Below, piece by piece: positions 8,303-17,207 of a DNA stretch of 64,000 nucleotides. The DNA comes from Roseibium alexandrii DFL-11. Its GTDB lineage: Bacteria > Pseudomonadota > Alphaproteobacteria > Rhizobiales > Stappiaceae. The DNA is taken from assembly GCF_000158095.2 (NCBI RefSeq), contig NZ_CM011002.1:5236257-5300256 (forward strand), given 5' to 3'. The number at the start of each line of letters is the position of its first letter. Within the stretch, counting starts at the first letter, position 1. The notes below the pieces were generated by a model. It had not been told where the DNA came from. It did no database searches and saw nothing but the letters and a program-made list of their open reading frames with translations. The translations under genes and the position numbers were made by a program.

Positions 8303-9211
8303 TCAGGCCTGATCGCAAAGCGCTGGAACCGTCTTGAATTTCGCTTCCAAGAAATCCGTAAATGCCCGAACCCGCGCAGAGGGCAGGCGGGAGGGTGGGC
8401 GCACAGCAAACACTTTCCAGTACGGAGAGACAGTGTGGTTTTTCAAAACCGGTATCAATGACCCGTTGGTGAGTTGGTCGGCGATTTCCCAAGCGCATTT
8501 TCTAGCTATCCCAAGACCTGAACGAGCTGCCTCAGTGATGGCTTCGGCGCTCGTACTCGAAAAGTTACCGTTGATCTTCACATCATGGAGCGTGCCATCG
8601 GCGCTTGTGAGCGACCATGTTCTCATGTCCTCCCGCGCAAGGCAGTTGTGGTGCTTCAGATCTTCTAGGGTCGTCGGAACGCTGTGTCGTTCAAGATATT
8701 TTGGCGAAGCGACAAGAAGCCTGGGGCTCTCGGCCAGCTTGCGTGCCTTCAGTGTTGATGGAGCCAGTTCGCCGATACGTATTGCCATGTCGAACCCTTG
8801 TTCGACGATATCTACCACCGAGTCACTCATTGCAAGTTGGAGAGTTACGCCAGGATGGTGTTCAAGAAACTCTGTCACATGAGGCGCAATGTGCAAGCGT
8901 CCGAAGGATGCAGAACACGCAACTCGAAGGTCTCCCTTGATGTCCTGCGCATCCGGCTGGATGTCGGCGAGGGCTTCCTCAACGTTGCCGAGAATACGCT
9001 TTGCGTGTGCGAGAAATATCTCACCGTCTGTAGAAAGAGAAACCGCGCGGGTGGTTCGGTGAAGAAGCTGCGTTCCAACTGTGGTCTCAAGAGCCTGCAA
9101 ACGCTGCGTAGCAGCCGTCGCTGACAGACCGAATTCTGCACCCGCCTTCCCGATTGCACCCAGCGCGGCGACCCTAACGAACAATTCTAGCGACTTGAGG
9201 TCGATGGACAT
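8303..9211 (-). CDS. LysR-family transcriptional regulator
   Basis: A 302-residue LTTR. The N-terminal winged helix (residues 1-60) has LELFVRVAALGAIGKAGAEFGLSATAATQRLQALE, the typical LysR HTH, and HRTTRAVSLSTDG forms the wing. The effector domain from about 90 onward resembles the CrgA/DmlR type (GDLRVACSASFGRLHIAP, then FDMAIRIGEL). It is divergent from the cupin gene at 9334 with 122 bases between the starts, the usual arrangement in which the regulator controls its neighbour. The effector is unknown. The gene ends 54 bases from the tRNA. Confidence 0.93.
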   Translation of the reverse strand: MSIDLKSLELFVRVAALGAIGKAGAEFGLSATAATQRLQALETTVGTQLLHRTTRAVSLSTDGEIFLAHAKRILGNVEEALADIQPDAQDIKGDLRVACSASFGRLHIAPHVTEFLEHHPGVTLQLAMSDSVVDIVEQGFDMAIRIGELAPSTLKARKLAESPRLLVASPKYLERHSVPTTLEDLKHHNCLAREDMRTWSLTSADGTLHDVKINGNFSSTSAEAITEAARSGLGIARKCAWEIADQLTNGSLIPVLKNHTVSPYWKVFAVRPPSRLPSARVRAFTDFLEAKFKTVPALCDQA

Positions 9212-9254
9212 TATTCTCTTTATCCAAATAGTAATTTTGATTTCCAGCCGATTA

Positions 9255-9279
9255 TTAATTGAAAGTGGAGCTTAATTAA
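9255..9279. promoter_or_regulatory. Candidate LysR operator between LysR and cupin genes
   Basis: TTAATT and AATTAA are separated by 13 bases inside the divergent promoter region. The spacing is in the range of LysR-type dyads with a T-N11-A core. It is a weak match because the region is AT-rich. Confidence 0.3.
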
Positions 9280-9333
9280 AGAGGCAGACGAAGAAATGCG
9301 GCCCGCGCCGCTTCAAATCTCAGGGTTCAAAAG

Positions 9334-10205
9334 ATGCGTTACTCCTCCCAGGCAATTGCCAGTGTCTTCGCTGCTACACTAACCGCCACTTCAGTTTCTG
9401 CTCAGGATCAGAAGTCTGCTGAAGGGGTGCAGGTGGTTCCAAGTTCGGCTGTTGAGTTCCAGCCCCTCAACCCGGCGCGTGGAGACGCCAGTCCGCAAGC
9501 AGGTGTCTTGTGGGGTGACATTCGCGAAGACGTGCCGACCGGTACCATCATCCGGTTCAAACCCGGCTTCAGCTCGCCGCCGCACATCCACAACATCACA
9601 TACCGGGCTGTTGTGATCAGCGGTGCTGTTCACAATGATGATCCGTCCGCAGAACTCATGTGGATGGGGTCAGGCTCGTTCTGGACGCAACCCGCTGGCG
9701 CGTCTCATATCACAGCAGTGCGCGAGGATGCGGGGCTGTCCAGCGCTTTCCTGGAAATCCAGGAAGGTCCTTATCTGGTTCAACCCAAGGACAGAGCGTT
9801 TGCCAACGGGGAGTTCCCGGTGAACGTGGAGGCAGACAATATCGTTTGGATCGATGCCGGGGACGTGTCTTGGGTTGATGCGCCTGGGGCCTTGGAAGGA
9901 GAAAATGGGCCGCAAATGGCCTTTCTCTGGGGGAACCCAAGCGAGGGTGAGAGAAACGGGACTTTTCTGAGACTGCCATCAGGTTTTAAGGGAGCGATTG
10001 CCGGCGGAGACAACTGGTTGAGGGCCGTTGTCATACAGGGCGCTGTTACCCATCAAACAACTGCGGCAGAAGACTCCACGCCGCTTGATCCAGGAGCTAT
10101 TTCGGTTCGCAGTCGGTGACCGCGCATATGGTGACATGTGCTGGATCGGAGGCGTGCATTTTTTACATGAGCGTTGATGGCAAGTATGAGGTCTCCAGCT
10201 CTTGA
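9334..10205 (+). pseudogene. Two-cupin DUF4437-like secreted protein, frameshifted near its 3' end
   Basis: The uninterrupted frame runs 9334-10119 (261 codons). A signal peptide (residues 1-23, ending SVSAQ) leads into two cupin-like halves, the first with FKPGFSSPPHIHNITYRAVVISG, which holds the metal-type histidines. After LDPGAI the frame goes out of register. The +2 frame from 10098 reads YFGSQSVTAHMVTCAGSE and on to a stop at 10203-10205, which continues the cupin repeat sensibly (a glycine turn, then HMV, then a strand pair). Loss of one base at 10096-10098 explains it. The gene is therefore a recent pseudogene or carries a sequencing error. It is divergent from the LysR gene. Confidence 0.75.
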
Positions 10206-10238
10206 TCTGAAGAACCGTTTGAAAAATCAACTCATGCT

Positions 10239-10264
10239 AGACACAGCAGCAAACGGCTGTGTCT
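10239..10264 (+). terminator. Hairpin after the cupin gene
   Basis: Perfect 9-base stem AGACACAGC/GCTGTGTCT with an 8-base loop, 34 bases after the restored cupin stop. There is no T-run, so it may be a weak terminator or an RNA-stabilising hairpin. Confidence 0.4.
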
Positions 10265-10314
10265 TGCCCACTTTCCTTTACTAGAGCAGCGGGGGCGGCC
10301 GAAGGGATGGATTG

Positions 10315-11679
10315 ATGCGTTTTTTCCAACCAACTGCCAAGCCGCAGGTCTCGAAATCCGTTGCTGGCGCCATCGCACGGGAAGAGGCGTCCGGCCTGTC
10401 CTATGTCTTTTGGGGACGGAACCTGGTTCTGGTTCTTTTGGCCATTTGGGTGGCGCTCACGCTCCCCTTCGAGCGATCATCACTTTATCTCAGTGCTATC
10501 CTTGCCTTCGCTGCCCTAGGGATCGTTCCATACGCCCTGCGGCATCACACCGGTGCCAATACCGCTCCCGTTTTGGCTTTTATCCTTCTTGATGCGGCAG
10601 CACTGAGTTTTGTTCTGATTGTGCCAACGCCATTTGATTTTGAAGGCTGGACACAGCAAATGAACTTGAGAACACCTGCCTTTCTCTATCTTGGCGTGTT
10701 CGTTGTCAGCATGGCTTTGAGCTACAAGCCAACGCTCGTCATCTGGACAGGACTTGCAGCTGCCGCGTTTTGGTCTCTTGGATATTTGTGGGTCGCAACA
10801 CAGCCAAACGCCATACCGTTTACGTCTGGTGATGTTCTTGACGAAGGTTTAGGGCCGGAGATGGCGCTGGCCAAAATCCTTGACCCCAATGCGGTTGGCC
10901 TATCACGATTGTCTAATCAGGTCGTGTTTTTGGTGCTGATTTCCGTGATCCTGACGATCGTGGTGGTCCGCTCGCGTGCGCTTGTTCGCCGGCAGGTCGC
11001 CGCAGAAGCTCAGCGCGCAATGTTGTCACGCTACTTTTCTCCAAACATCGTCCGTGAATTCTCGGAGGGCCGCTGGGAGCCGGACGAGCCCGGCAACCGA
11101 CCGGTCGCCGTGCTCTTCGCAGATATGGTCGACTTTACGTCGATCTCAGAAAAGCTGCCGCCACATGAACTAATAGCTTTGTTGCGCGCCTTTCATGGGC
11201 GTTTGGCGAAGGTTGCCTTCGAGCAAGATGGAACAATCGACAAGTTCATCGGCGATGCGGTGATGGTTCACTTTGGAACTCCACGTACCCGCCCGAACGA
11301 TGCTGAAAGGGCGCTCAGATGTGCTGCGCGAATGGCGGAAGTGATCGGCGAATGGAAGGCTGAAAGGGAACGGGAGGGGGCGCCGCCAATTGGTGTTGGG
11401 ATCGGTGTTCACTACGGCACAGCAGTTGTCGGCAACATTGGTGATGAACACAAGCTGGAGTACACGGTTCTCGGAGACACGGTGAATGTCGCCAGCCGCT
11501 TGGAAAAGCTGACCCGGGAAATCGGAGCCCAGGTTGCCGTCAGCAACGAGTTGATAGAAGCGGTGAAGCGAGGAGGCGCCAATCCCAGTGTTGTTGCACC
11601 TGACTTTTTGGAGGCCGGAGTACATGACGTTCGTGGCCGGCGTGAGCCAATCGAAATCTGGTCACTCAGCTGTGTCTAG
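10315..11679 (+). CDS. Membrane-bound class III adenylate/guanylate cyclase
   Basis: A 454-residue protein. About six hydrophobic segments in residues 25-225 form a membrane domain, followed by a cytosolic class III cyclase catalytic domain from about 260. The metal-binding aspartates lie in VLFADMVDFTSISE and FIGDAVMVHFG, and GDTVNVASRLE holds the substrate/transition-state region. The domain is complete, so it probably makes cAMP (or cGMP). The membrane part is not a CHASE2 or HAMP domain that I recognise. I start at the ATG at 10315, with GAAGGG upstream; a TTG lies one codon earlier. The 3' end overlaps the convergent amidohydrolase gene by 18 bases. Confidence 0.9.
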   Translation: MRFFQPTAKPQVSKSVAGAIAREEASGLSYVFWGRNLVLVLLAIWVALTLPFERSSLYLSAILAFAALGIVPYALRHHTGANTAPVLAFILLDAAALSFVLIVPTPFDFEGWTQQMNLRTPAFLYLGVFVVSMALSYKPTLVIWTGLAAAAFWSLGYLWVATQPNAIPFTSGDVLDEGLGPEMALAKILDPNAVGLSRLSNQVVFLVLISVILTIVVVRSRALVRRQVAAEAQRAMLSRYFSPNIVREFSEGRWEPDEPGNRPVAVLFADMVDFTSISEKLPPHELIALLRAFHGRLAKVAFEQDGTIDKFIGDAVMVHFGTPRTRPNDAERALRCAARMAEVIGEWKAEREREGAPPIGVGIGVHYGTAVVGNIGDEHKLEYTVLGDTVNVASRLEKLTREIGAQVAVSNELIEAVKRGGANPSVVAPDFLEAGVHDVRGRREPIEIWSLSCV

Positions 11680-12837
11680 GCCCGAAAGAAAATCCTCTGC
11701 CAGGTCCACCCAGAACGCTGCGCCGAGGGGCAGGACGTCGTCGTTGAAGTCGTATTTCGGATGATGGAGCGGCGGGTCGTTGTCCGTTTTGGCCGTCCCA
11801 AGCAGAAAGAAACATCCGGGATTCTCTTCAAGGAAGTAGGCGAAATCTTCGCTGCCCATGATCGGGTCCTGCATGGTTTTCACCTTGTCGCCGCCGGCAA
11901 AGCGCCGGGCAATCGACCGCATATAATCTGTCTCTTTCCTTGGGTTCACCATGGGAGGATAACCGCGCTCGTAGTCAACGGCCACTTTGAGGCCGTAGCT
12001 TGCCGCCTGGCCTTCCGCGACTTGTCTTATGCGGGTCTCCAGCTCATCCCGGACATCCGGGTCAAAAGCGCGGACGGTCAGGCTCATCTCGGCGCGTTCC
12101 GGGATCACGTTGCTAGCAATGCCGCTGTTGAAGGCACCAACCGTGATCACGGCCTGCCGCATGGGATGGATGTTACGCGCCACAATGCTTTGCAGTGCCA
12201 TGATGATCGACGCGCCGCAGACAATCGGATCCGGGGTTGATTGCGGTTCCGCGCCATGGCCGCCTTTGCCGATCACCGTGATCTTGCATTCATCGGCTGC
12301 CGCCATCATTGGGCCGTCGATGAAATGGAACTCCCCAAACGGCAGGTCGGGGTCATTGTGGAGGCCAAATACTGCGTCGCAGGGAAATCGCTCAAACAGG
12401 CCATCCTCGATCATCAGTTTCGCGCCGCCAAAATTCTCTTCGGCTGGCTGGAAAATGAGATGTACCGTGCCGTCGAACTGTTTGCGCTCTGCCAGCCGTT
12501 TGGCCGCACCAAGCAGCATTGCGGTGTGACCATCGTGGCCGCAGGCGTGCATCACGCCGGGATGGGTGCTGGCATAGTCTGCGCCGGTCTCTTCCTTGAT
12601 CGGCAGGGCGTCAAAGTCGGCCCGAATTCCAATGCAGCGGCTGGAGGTGCCATTTCGAAGGGTTGCGACGACACCGGTTTTGCCCAGACCCCGTGTCACC
12701 TCATAGCCCATCGCGGTGAGTTCGCTGGTGACATAGTCCGAGGTCTTGAATTCCGACAGGCCAATTTCGGGGATTGAATGCAGATGATGCCGCGTTGCGA
12801 CCAGATCCGCATCGAAATTGGTGGTCTGTTTGGTCAT
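11662..12837 (-). CDS. M20 family amidohydrolase (hippurate-hydrolase/aminoacylase-like)
   Basis: A 391-residue metallopeptidase-fold enzyme that would hydrolyse an N-acyl amino acid. The metal-binding blocks HACGHDGHTAMLLGAA and QPAEENFGGA (catalytic and metal Glu) are present, as are the dimerisation-domain block GKGGHGAEPQ and the late MGSEDFAYF with metal ligands. It is the last gene of the ABC transporter operon, 33 bases after the permease, so it may act on what the transporter brings in, such as acylated arginine or lysine. The start is the first ATG in the frame; a TTG six codons earlier is possible. It overlaps the convergent cyclase gene. Confidence 0.88.
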   Translation of the reverse strand: MTKQTTNFDADLVATRHHLHSIPEIGLSEFKTSDYVTSELTAMGYEVTRGLGKTGVVATLRNGTSSRCIGIRADFDALPIKEETGADYASTHPGVMHACGHDGHTAMLLGAAKRLAERKQFDGTVHLIFQPAEENFGGAKLMIEDGLFERFPCDAVFGLHNDPDLPFGEFHFIDGPMMAAADECKITVIGKGGHGAEPQSTPDPIVCGASIIMALQSIVARNIHPMRQAVITVGAFNSGIASNVIPERAEMSLTVRAFDPDVRDELETRIRQVAEGQAASYGLKVAVDYERGYPPMVNPRKETDYMRSIARRFAGGDKVKTMQDPIMGSEDFAYFLEENPGCFFLLGTAKTDNDPPLHHPKYDFNDDVLPLGAAFWVDLAEDFLSGLDTAE

Positions 12838-12870
12838 TTTCAAAAGTGCTTTCAAAAAGTGGCCGGATGC

Positions 12871-13686
12871 TTAGGCGCCCCGGCTTGGAATGCGGCTTTC
12901 AAGATAGCGGAACAGCAATACCAGAATTCCGGTCAAGCACATATAGATTAGCGCCAGCAGCAGCAAGGGCTCATAGACGAGGAAGGTGTCCTGGCGCACC
13001 CGTGTGATGACCGCGTAAGCATCGACCACGGTGATCGTTGCGACAAGAGGCGTCGATTTCAGCTGCAACACGGTTTCGCCGCTCAAGGTCGGCAATGCGC
13101 GATAGAACGCCCGTGGCAGCCAGATCCGGCGGAACATGGTGAAGCGGTTCATGCCGAAGGCGCGGGCAGCTTCAAGCTCTCCGCGCGGCACGCCGGCAAA
13201 GGCCCCGCGCATGACTTCGCCTTCATAGGCCGCAAAAGACAGCATCAGCGCAGTGAAGCCATAAGGCCAGGCGTCCCGCAAATACGGCCAGAACATGGAT
13301 TGGCGGATTTCCGGATATTGGGCAAAGACGGATCCGAGGCCGTAGTAGAGCAACCAGAGTTGCAGGAGCAAAGGCGTGCCGCGGATCAATGTGCAGAACC
13401 CACGGGCAAGCGCTGCAAGCGGCCAGGGGCCCGTAACCTGGACAAGGCCGATCGGCAAGGCCAACAGAAACCCGACAGCGGCGGTTGAGAACAGGAGGAA
13501 CAGTGTCTCGCCAATGCCGTAGAGCAGCCGTGTCTGATATTTTGGCAGCCAGTCCCAGCGCATGAAGTAAATGGCGCAAAAGACGATCACCCCAAAGAAG
13601 GCGATCAGGAAGATCCGGTGCGGCTCCAACAAGCGGCGTGGGGGCGGCGGCACATATGCGGGCATGGTGACTTTTGTATCGCTCAT
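12871..13686 (-). CDS. Basic amino acid ABC transporter permease (HisM/ArtM type)
   Basis: A 271-residue inner-membrane permease of the polar amino acid uptake family (HAAT/PAAT). There are about five membrane segments, with a proline-rich cytosolic N-terminus (PPPPRR near residue 15). The EAA-like loop EVMRGAFAGVPRGELEAARAFGMNRF, which contacts the ATPase, is clear, and TLIRGTPLLLQLWLLYYG is the typical block before it. It is fourth in the operon, 1 base after the partner permease stop, and should form a heterodimer with it. Confidence 0.93.
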   Translation of the reverse strand: MSDTKVTMPAYVPPPPRRLLEPHRIFLIAFFGVIVFCAIYFMRWDWLPKYQTRLLYGIGETLFLLFSTAAVGFLLALPIGLVQVTGPWPLAALARGFCTLIRGTPLLLQLWLLYYGLGSVFAQYPEIRQSMFWPYLRDAWPYGFTALMLSFAAYEGEVMRGAFAGVPRGELEAARAFGMNRFTMFRRIWLPRAFYRALPTLSGETVLQLKSTPLVATITVVDAYAVITRVRQDTFLVYEPLLLLALIYMCLTGILVLLFRYLESRIPSRGA

Positions 13687-13687
13687 C

Positions 13688-14416
13688 TCACACCGGCCCC
13701 GCTATGCCGCGGCGGGCACGTTTTTCGATGATGGCGATGACGCGGTTCGAGACCAGCGTCAGTGTCAGGTACATCAGACCGGCTGCGCAGAAAAACAGCA
13801 TATAGGCCTTGGTGCTGCCCGCGGCCTGGCGGGTGACCAGCGTCAGTTCGCTGAAGCCAACGACGGCCAGCAAGGCGGTGTCCTTGGTGGCGATCAGCCA
13901 GAGGTTGGAAAGGCCCGGAATGGCGTAGGGCAACATGGCGGGCAGGGTGATGCGGCGCAACGTTTTCAGCGGTGACATCCCATAGGCGCGCGCTGCTTCG
14001 ATTTGCCCCGGTGGCACAGCCTTGATGGCACCACGCAAAACTTCGGTTTGATAGGCGCCCTGAACAACGCCGATCACGAAAATCCCGGCGGCGAGACCGC
14101 TGATGTCGACACGCGGCAGGCCGACGAGGCCCAGCAGTGCGTTCACTGTATCTGTGCCGGCGTAATAGAGGAGCAGGATGAGGACCAGTTCCGGCACCGC
14201 CCGGATCACCGTGGTGTAGACTTCCAGAAGATCCCGGAGGATCGGGCCGCCATAGAGTTTGCCAAAGGCCCCTGCAATCCCGATCATGAGACCGAGCGAG
14301 AACCCGCCGACGGCGAGTTGCAAAGACGCGGCAAAGCCTTCCAGAAGCACGCCGCCCCAGCCGGGCGGAGAAAGAGCGAGAAGGTTCAGATTGAGAAATC
14401 CGGCATCAACGGCCAT
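13688..14416 (-). CDS. Basic amino acid ABC transporter permease (HisQ/ArtQ type)
   Basis: A 242-residue permease of the same PAAT family. It has five membrane segments, the block TVIRAVPELVLILLLYYAG and the EAA loop EVLRGAIKAVPPGQIEAARAYGMSPL. The two permeases are related but not identical, as in HisQ/HisM. It follows the solute-binding protein gene with a strong hairpin in the gap, which often lowers permease expression relative to the binding protein. Confidence 0.93.
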   Translation of the reverse strand: MAVDAGFLNLNLLALSPPGWGGVLLEGFAASLQLAVGGFSLGLMIGIAGAFGKLYGGPILRDLLEVYTTVIRAVPELVLILLLYYAGTDTVNALLGLVGLPRVDISGLAAGIFVIGVVQGAYQTEVLRGAIKAVPPGQIEAARAYGMSPLKTLRRITLPAMLPYAIPGLSNLWLIATKDTALLAVVGFSELTLVTRQAAGSTKAYMLFFCAAGLMYLTLTLVSNRVIAIIEKRARRGIAGPV

Positions 14417-14448
14417 TGGCGGCAGGCAACCTTTTCAAAAGGAGAGGG

Positions 14449-14474
14449 CCGCCGGCGCAAGTGCGCGCCGGCGG
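14449..14474 (-). terminator. Intercistronic hairpin after the binding-protein gene
   Basis: Perfect 10-base GC-rich stem CCGCCGGCGC/GCGCCGGCGG with a 6-base loop, between the binding protein stop and the first permease start. There is no T-run. It fits a partial attenuator or a 3' stabiliser that gives more binding protein than permease. Confidence 0.6.
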
Positions 14475-14493
14475 AAAAGCGGAAGGCTGGCCG

Positions 14494-15273
14494 TTAACCG
14501 CCGTAAATGTCGAAATCGAAGTACTTCTTGGAGAACTCTTCGTAGGTGCCGTTAGTGCGGATAGCAGCGATGGCGGCGTTGATCTTTTCTTTCAGCTCAT
14601 CTTCGCCCTTGCGCAGGCCAACGCCCACGCCGGCGCCGAGAATGGCCGTATCATCAGCGACATTGCCCTTGTATTCGCAGCACGCGCCTGCGTCAGACTT
14701 CAAGAACGCATCAAGTGCGATAGCGTCTGCCTGGACCGCGTCGACACGGCCGGCTGCCAGATCCTGGTTGGCTTCATCCTGTGTCTGGTACTGCTTGATG
14801 TCGTCAGCGGCCGGAGCGAAGTACTTGTCCGCGTAAGCCGCGTGGATCGTGGAGACTTGAACGCCGAGGATCTTGCCGGACAAGCCTTCCGGAGTTGCTT
14901 CGAAGTCGTCACCCTTGGCACCGATGATGCTGGTCGGCGTGTTGTAATACTTGTCGGAGAAGTCGATGGTTTTCAGACGCTCTTCGGTGATCGACATGGA
15001 GCCGACGATCATATCGATCTTGCCGGAGGTCAGCGCCGGGATGATACCGTCCCAGGCAACCGGGGTGATCACACAATTGAGCTTTGCTTCCGCGCAGACC
15101 GCTTCCATGAATTCGACTTCCCAACCGACCCAGTTGCCGCTGGCATCCGGGGAGGTAAACGGCGGGTACGGTTCTGCGGCAACCCCGACCTTGACGTCCT
15201 GCGCCTGCGCGCCGGAGATTGCTGCAACGCTCACCGCGGTTGCCACAAAAGATGCTTTGATCATGTGTTTCAT
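14494..15273 (-). CDS. Lys/Arg/Orn-type ABC transporter substrate-binding protein
   Basis: A 259-residue secreted binding protein with a signal peptide (1-24, ending AQAQD). The family-3 opening VGVAAEPYPPFTSPDASGNWVGWE and the block IDMIVGSMSITEERLKTIDFS match the lysine/arginine/ornithine-binding (ArgT/HisJ) group, where the SM(S/T)IT..R segment holds the amino-acid carboxylate. Its place next to arginine transaminase genes supports a basic amino acid, most likely arginine, as ligand. This is an inference from context. Confidence 0.9.
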   Translation of the reverse strand: MKHMIKASFVATAVSVAAISGAQAQDVKVGVAAEPYPPFTSPDASGNWVGWEVEFMEAVCAEAKLNCVITPVAWDGIIPALTSGKIDMIVGSMSITEERLKTIDFSDKYYNTPTSIIGAKGDDFEATPEGLSGKILGVQVSTIHAAYADKYFAPAADDIKQYQTQDEANQDLAAGRVDAVQADAIALDAFLKSDAGACCEYKGNVADDTAILGAGVGVGLRKGEDELKEKINAAIAAIRTNGTYEEFSKKYFDFDIYGG

Positions 15274-15438
15274 GCTGTTCCCCTGTTTTCACTGTGTTTG
15301 CCCGATTGTTCGGGATGGTCAGCCCGCGATGAGGTGCGGGACGACCGGTCTTTGAACTTGCCGAAGACTGCCTTTTTCCTCCCGGCAGGGCTTTGGCACT
15401 CTGGTGGCCGGTTCACGGTGTGGTCGTGAGCATCCGGC

Positions 15439-16212
15439 CTAGTGGACCGAACTGATGAACTGTTTCAGTCTCTCCGATTTCGGGTCGCCAAAGACCTGAT
15501 CCGGTGGTCCCTGTTCTTCGATGATACCGTTGTGCAAAAAGATCACGTGGCTTGCGACGTCGCGTGCAAACTTCATTTCGTGTGTCACAAGGACCATGGT
15601 TCTGTTTTCTTTCGCCAAGTCTCCGATCACACTCAGCACTTCCCCGACCAGTTCGGGATCGAGCGCTGAAGTGGGTTCGTCAAAGAGAAGTGCCAGCGGC
15701 TGGACAGCCAGGGCGCGGGCAATTGCTGCGCGTTGCTGCTGGCCGCCGGACAAGAAGGCCGGATAGACGTCCTGCTTCTCATGCAACCCGACCCGGCGCA
15801 GCAGCGTTTCGGCGATTTCGACCGCCTCATCCCGTTTCATGCCGAGCACATGGACCGGCACTTCGATCACGTTTTGAAGCACCGTCATGTGTTGCCACAG
15901 ATTGAAGCTTTGAAAGACCATGGCCAGCTGACTGCGGATGCGCTCGATCTGTTTGCGGTCCGCTGGCCGCAAGCCATGATGACGGTCGTCTTTCAGGGCA
16001 ATGGCTTCGCCGTGTATTGTCACCGATCCGGCACTTGGAAGTTCGAGCATGTTGATGCATCGAAGGAAGGTGGATTTGCCGGAGCCTGACCCGCCAATGA
16101 TTGCGATGACGTCTCCTTTGTTGGCCGTCATCGAGACCCCCTTCAGAACCTCGAGAGGCCCAAAACGCTTAAAGAGGTCTCGCACCTCTATGGCTGGCGC
16201 CACATCTTCCAT
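15439..16212 (-). CDS. Basic amino acid ABC transporter ATP-binding protein (HisP/GlnQ type)
   Basis: A 257-residue ABC ATPase. Walker A is GGSGSGKST, the signature LSGGQQQR, Walker B LLFDEPTSALDPE and the switch histidine is in LVTHEMKFARDV. The insert GEAIALKDDRHHGLRPADRK after strand 2 is typical of HisP. It is the first gene of the operon, 165 bases upstream of the binding protein, and is divergent from the TetR gene. The operon order is ATPase, binding protein, two permeases, amidohydrolase. Confidence 0.94.
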   Translation of the reverse strand: MEDVAPAIEVRDLFKRFGPLEVLKGVSMTANKGDVIAIIGGSGSGKSTFLRCINMLELPSAGSVTIHGEAIALKDDRHHGLRPADRKQIERIRSQLAMVFQSFNLWQHMTVLQNVIEVPVHVLGMKRDEAVEIAETLLRRVGLHEKQDVYPAFLSGGQQQRAAIARALAVQPLALLFDEPTSALDPELVGEVLSVIGDLAKENRTMVLVTHEMKFARDVASHVIFLHNGIIEEQGPPDQVFGDPKSERLKQFISSVH

Positions 16213-16552
16213 TCTTCCGCCATTGCCCAGCTAAGCCGCCGGAGCTGTTGGTGTTTTTTGTCCCGCTGGCTTGTCGTTGTTTCCGGTAGAGCGCCAGCTG
16301 ACTGCCCGGTTGTTCCGTCAAGCTTTGCATCGGCTCAGAAATTATTCAAGTGTATAATTTGGGCTTGTGTGCTTATTATTCAGTCGTATAGTAAGCAGGA
16401 ATCTAAGCGCACGAATGATGCGCTTTCGCTCCCATTATTGGGCGGCGGCTTAAGAAACGGGAGGCGTGAGGTGCAATGAGTGCGATGTTTGCAGCCGCTT
16501 GTCTCCTGCAAGTCCAAAAACCGGTTTTGACTATTGCTGAACGGGTGGTGAG
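16213..16552. promoter_or_regulatory. Divergent promoter region of the transport operon and TetR gene
   Basis: 340 bases without a gene. It separates the ABC transporter operon (leftward) from tetR-aruH-aruI (rightward). It holds two related AT-rich repeats at 16341-16358 and 16375-16392, listed separately. The rest shows nothing I can name. Confidence 0.6.
16341..16392. promoter_or_regulatory. Two tandem operator-like repeats, candidate TetR sites
   Basis: ATTATTCAAGTGTATAAT (16341-16358) is an imperfect palindrome matching at 7 of 9 paired positions. ATTATTCAGTCGTATAGT (16375-16392) shares ATTATTCA and GTATA with it. The starts are 34 bases apart, roughly three helical turns. They lie about 160-210 bases upstream of the TetR start, between the two divergent operons, which fits autoregulation and joint control. 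Confidence 0.45.
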
Positions 16553-17197
16553 ATGACCCGGCGGTCGTTCCATAGAGCGCCGGAAGCCGAGCGCCGCCAG
16601 GATCTGATCACTGCAACACTGGACTGCATTTCCGAGCTTGGATTGCAAGGCGCAACCGTGCGCGAGGTGGCAACGCGTGCTGGCGTGACGCCCGGTCTCA
16701 TCCGCCACTATTTCTCCAGCAAAGATCAGATGTTGCAGGCAGCCTATCGCGAAGTCATGACTGGCATGACGTCGAAGGTCGCCGACGCGGCCGACAAGGG
16801 GCAATCGAGCGCCCGTGCCCGATTGCACGACTTCATTGTTGCGAACCTGACACCGCCGGTCGCCGACGGCCGGGCTTTGTCACTCTGGGCAGCCTTCATC
16901 AGTCATGTCCGGGTCGACCCGGACTTTGCAGAGATCCACCGGGAAAGCTATCTGGCGTTCCGGTCTGTGCTTGAAGCGCTTGTCGCTGATGTTCTCACGG
17001 AAGCCGGGCAAGCGGCGGACACCAAGCGATGTCAGGAGCTTGCCATCGCGATCAACGGCGTGATCGACGGCTTGTGGCTTGAAGGCACGCTGGTGGGCGA
17101 TCTCTTCTCCGAAACACCTTTGCCGGGCATTGCTGTCCGGTCTGTGGAAGTCCTTTTGGGCGGCATTTCTCTTGCTGCCGATACTCAACAAACCTGA
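16553..17197 (+). CDS. TetR-family regulator (BetI-like)
   Basis: A 214-residue regulator. The N-terminal HTH (about residues 12-60) contains ATVREVATRAGVTPGLIRHYFSSKDQML, the TetR recognition-helix region, and the C-terminal ligand domain resembles the BetI type (LSLWAAFISHVRVDPDFAEIHRE, then NGVIDGLWLEG). It is the first gene of the aruH-aruI transcript, 10 bases before aruH, so it probably represses its own operon and perhaps the divergent transporter in response to an arginine-derived molecule. This is an inference from position. Confidence 0.9.
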   Translation: MTRRSFHRAPEAERRQDLITATLDCISELGLQGATVREVATRAGVTPGLIRHYFSSKDQMLQAAYREVMTGMTSKVADAADKGQSSARARLHDFIVANLTPPVADGRALSLWAAFISHVRVDPDFAEIHRESYLAFRSVLEALVADVLTEAGQAADTKRCQELAIAINGVIDGLWLEGTLVGDLFSETPLPGIAVRSVEVLLGGISLAADTQQT

Positions 17198-17207
17198 GAG
17201 ACCGACT

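Noticed and set aside
9334..10205. Programmed frameshift in the cupin gene
   Set aside because: The site at 10096-10098 has no slippery heptamer or following pseudoknot; a one-base loss is simpler.
8249..10314. LysR and cupin genes as a small island inserted at the tRNA 3' end
   Set aside because: I found no repeat of the tRNA 3' end downstream and no integrase, so there is no support for insertion.
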